Shown here: positions 5,930 through 6,334 of the stretch, piece after piece
How the letters are laid out: each line of letters starts with the position of its first letter
Position numbering within the stretch: position 1 is the first letter of the stretch
Source: Vulcanimicrobiota bacterium
GTDB lineage: Bacteria; Vulcanimicrobiota; Vulcanimicrobiia; Vulcanimicrobiales; Vulcanimicrobiaceae
Assembly (NCBI GenBank): GCA_019247395.1
Contig: JAFAOZ010000012.1
Span: forward strand, 1 to 6,334
Length of the DNA stretch: 6,334 bases
Direction: 5' to 3'
Notes under the pieces: model-generated
Told to the model about the DNA's origin: nothing
The model's input: the letters and a program-made list of their open reading frames with translations, nothing else
Database searches by the model: none
Made by a program: the position numbers and the translations under genes

Positions 5930-6334
5930 GCGGCGAGGGCACGGCTTAAGGCGCGGTCGTCGCTCAAGGCGGCGCCTTCATCGAGCAATCGCGCGAGCTC
6001 CGAATCGTCGAGCGCGCGATGGAGGTCGGCGAGCAGCGACGGTAGGAGCGTTGAATCCGGCGGCATGAGCTCCCAACCTTCCTCACGCAACCGCGCCTGC
6101 GCATAGCCGAGGAGCAACGCCGCTTCGCGGGGATTACGCTCGAACGCGATGATGGCGAGGTGGGCCATCATCAGCGACGCACCTACGCGATGACGCGCCT
6201 TTGCAGCAGCAGCGAGACTCTTGCGTGCAAAAGGCTCGGCACGCGCGCGGTCGCCGATCGCCAGATAGCAACTCGAGATCTCGCCGGCGTGGAGGATTGC
6301 CGACGTATCGCCGGTGTCCAGACGTGCCGCTTCC
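5926..6334 (-). CDS. C-terminal part of a helical-repeat (TPR-like) protein, probably an ATPase/transcriptional regulator; 5' end beyond window
   Basis: The frame is open from the window edge to the TAA at 5926-5928 and yields 135 residues; the start is outside. An internal ATG at 6171 is not the start, because recognisable coding continues upstream ('LHAGEISSCYLAIGDRARAE', 'ARKSLAAAAK'). The first part is Ala-rich and amphipathic with TPR-like A-x-x-Y/C-x-A-x-G-D spacing. The last part, 'REAALLLGYAQARLREEG' through 'LLDEGAALSDDRALSRALA', matches the usual C-terminus of large AfsR/MalT/adenylate-cyclase-type ATP-binding regulators with TPR arrays (A-A-x-L-L-G-x-A ... L-x-E-G-x-x-L-S/T-x-x-x-A). 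The family assignment comes from recognising this tail, not from any catalytic domain. It converges on the lipoprotein gene with a 4-nt stop overlap. Whether it regulates its neighbours is unknown. Confidence 0.7.
   Translation of the reverse strand, partial: EAARLDTGDTSAILHAGEISSCYLAIGDRARAEPFARKSLAAAAKARHRVGASLMMAHLAIIAFERNPREAALLLGYAQARLREEGWELMPPDSTLLPSLLADLHRALDDSELARLLDEGAALSDDRALSRALAA

Noticed and set aside
5926..5949. 6-bp inverted repeat TTAAGC/GCTTAA around the convergent stops, as a possible bidirectional terminator
   Set aside because: The stem is short and AU-rich, the loop is 12 nt and no T-run follows on either strand.

Overview
The window is high-GC bacterial DNA carrying seven protein genes packed almost end to end; two are cut by the window edges. 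The mix of small lipoproteins, an NHL-type 'YVAN...VTVY' propeller lipoprotein, and the C-terminus of a TPR/ATPase-type regulator resembles what I associate with uncultivated soil lineages such as Candidatus Eremiobacterota (WPS-2). No rRNA or marker gene is present, so this taxonomic guess is an impression only.

Minus strand, positions 4785 down to 1: a tight five-gene cluster in the order GNAT acetyltransferase, exported pentapeptide-repeat protein, exported GH125 alpha-mannosidase, NHL-repeat lipoprotein, phospholipase C/acid phosphatase-type phosphoesterase lipoprotein (its 3' end lies beyond position 1). The junctions are ATGA (4-nt overlap), GTGA (4-nt overlap), a 40-nt gap and a 2-nt gap, so one transcript is very likely. 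Four of the five products carry a Sec or lipoprotein signal, so the cluster seems to build an extracytoplasmic function. The only recognisable enzymes for that are an exo-mannosidase and a phosphoesterase, suggesting turnover of mannose- and phosphate-containing polymers or lipids outside the cytoplasm. The substrate is inference.

Positions 4786-4897 form a divergent intergenic region with a 10-bp GC-rich inverted repeat. Plus strand, 4898-5929: two small exported proteins of unknown function, one Sec-secreted and one a lipoprotein. The lipoprotein gene is preceded by a perfect 10-bp inverted repeat that would place its Shine-Dalgarno sequence in a loop and bury its ATG in the stem, a candidate translational switch.

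Positions 5926-6334, minus strand: the C-terminus of a helical-repeat protein, probably a TPR-containing transcriptional regulator/ATPase. It converges on the lipoprotein gene so closely that one TTAA palindrome supplies both stop codons. No RNA gene, mobile element, CRISPR array or intrinsic terminator was recognised. No stretch longer than about 112 nt lacks a gene.
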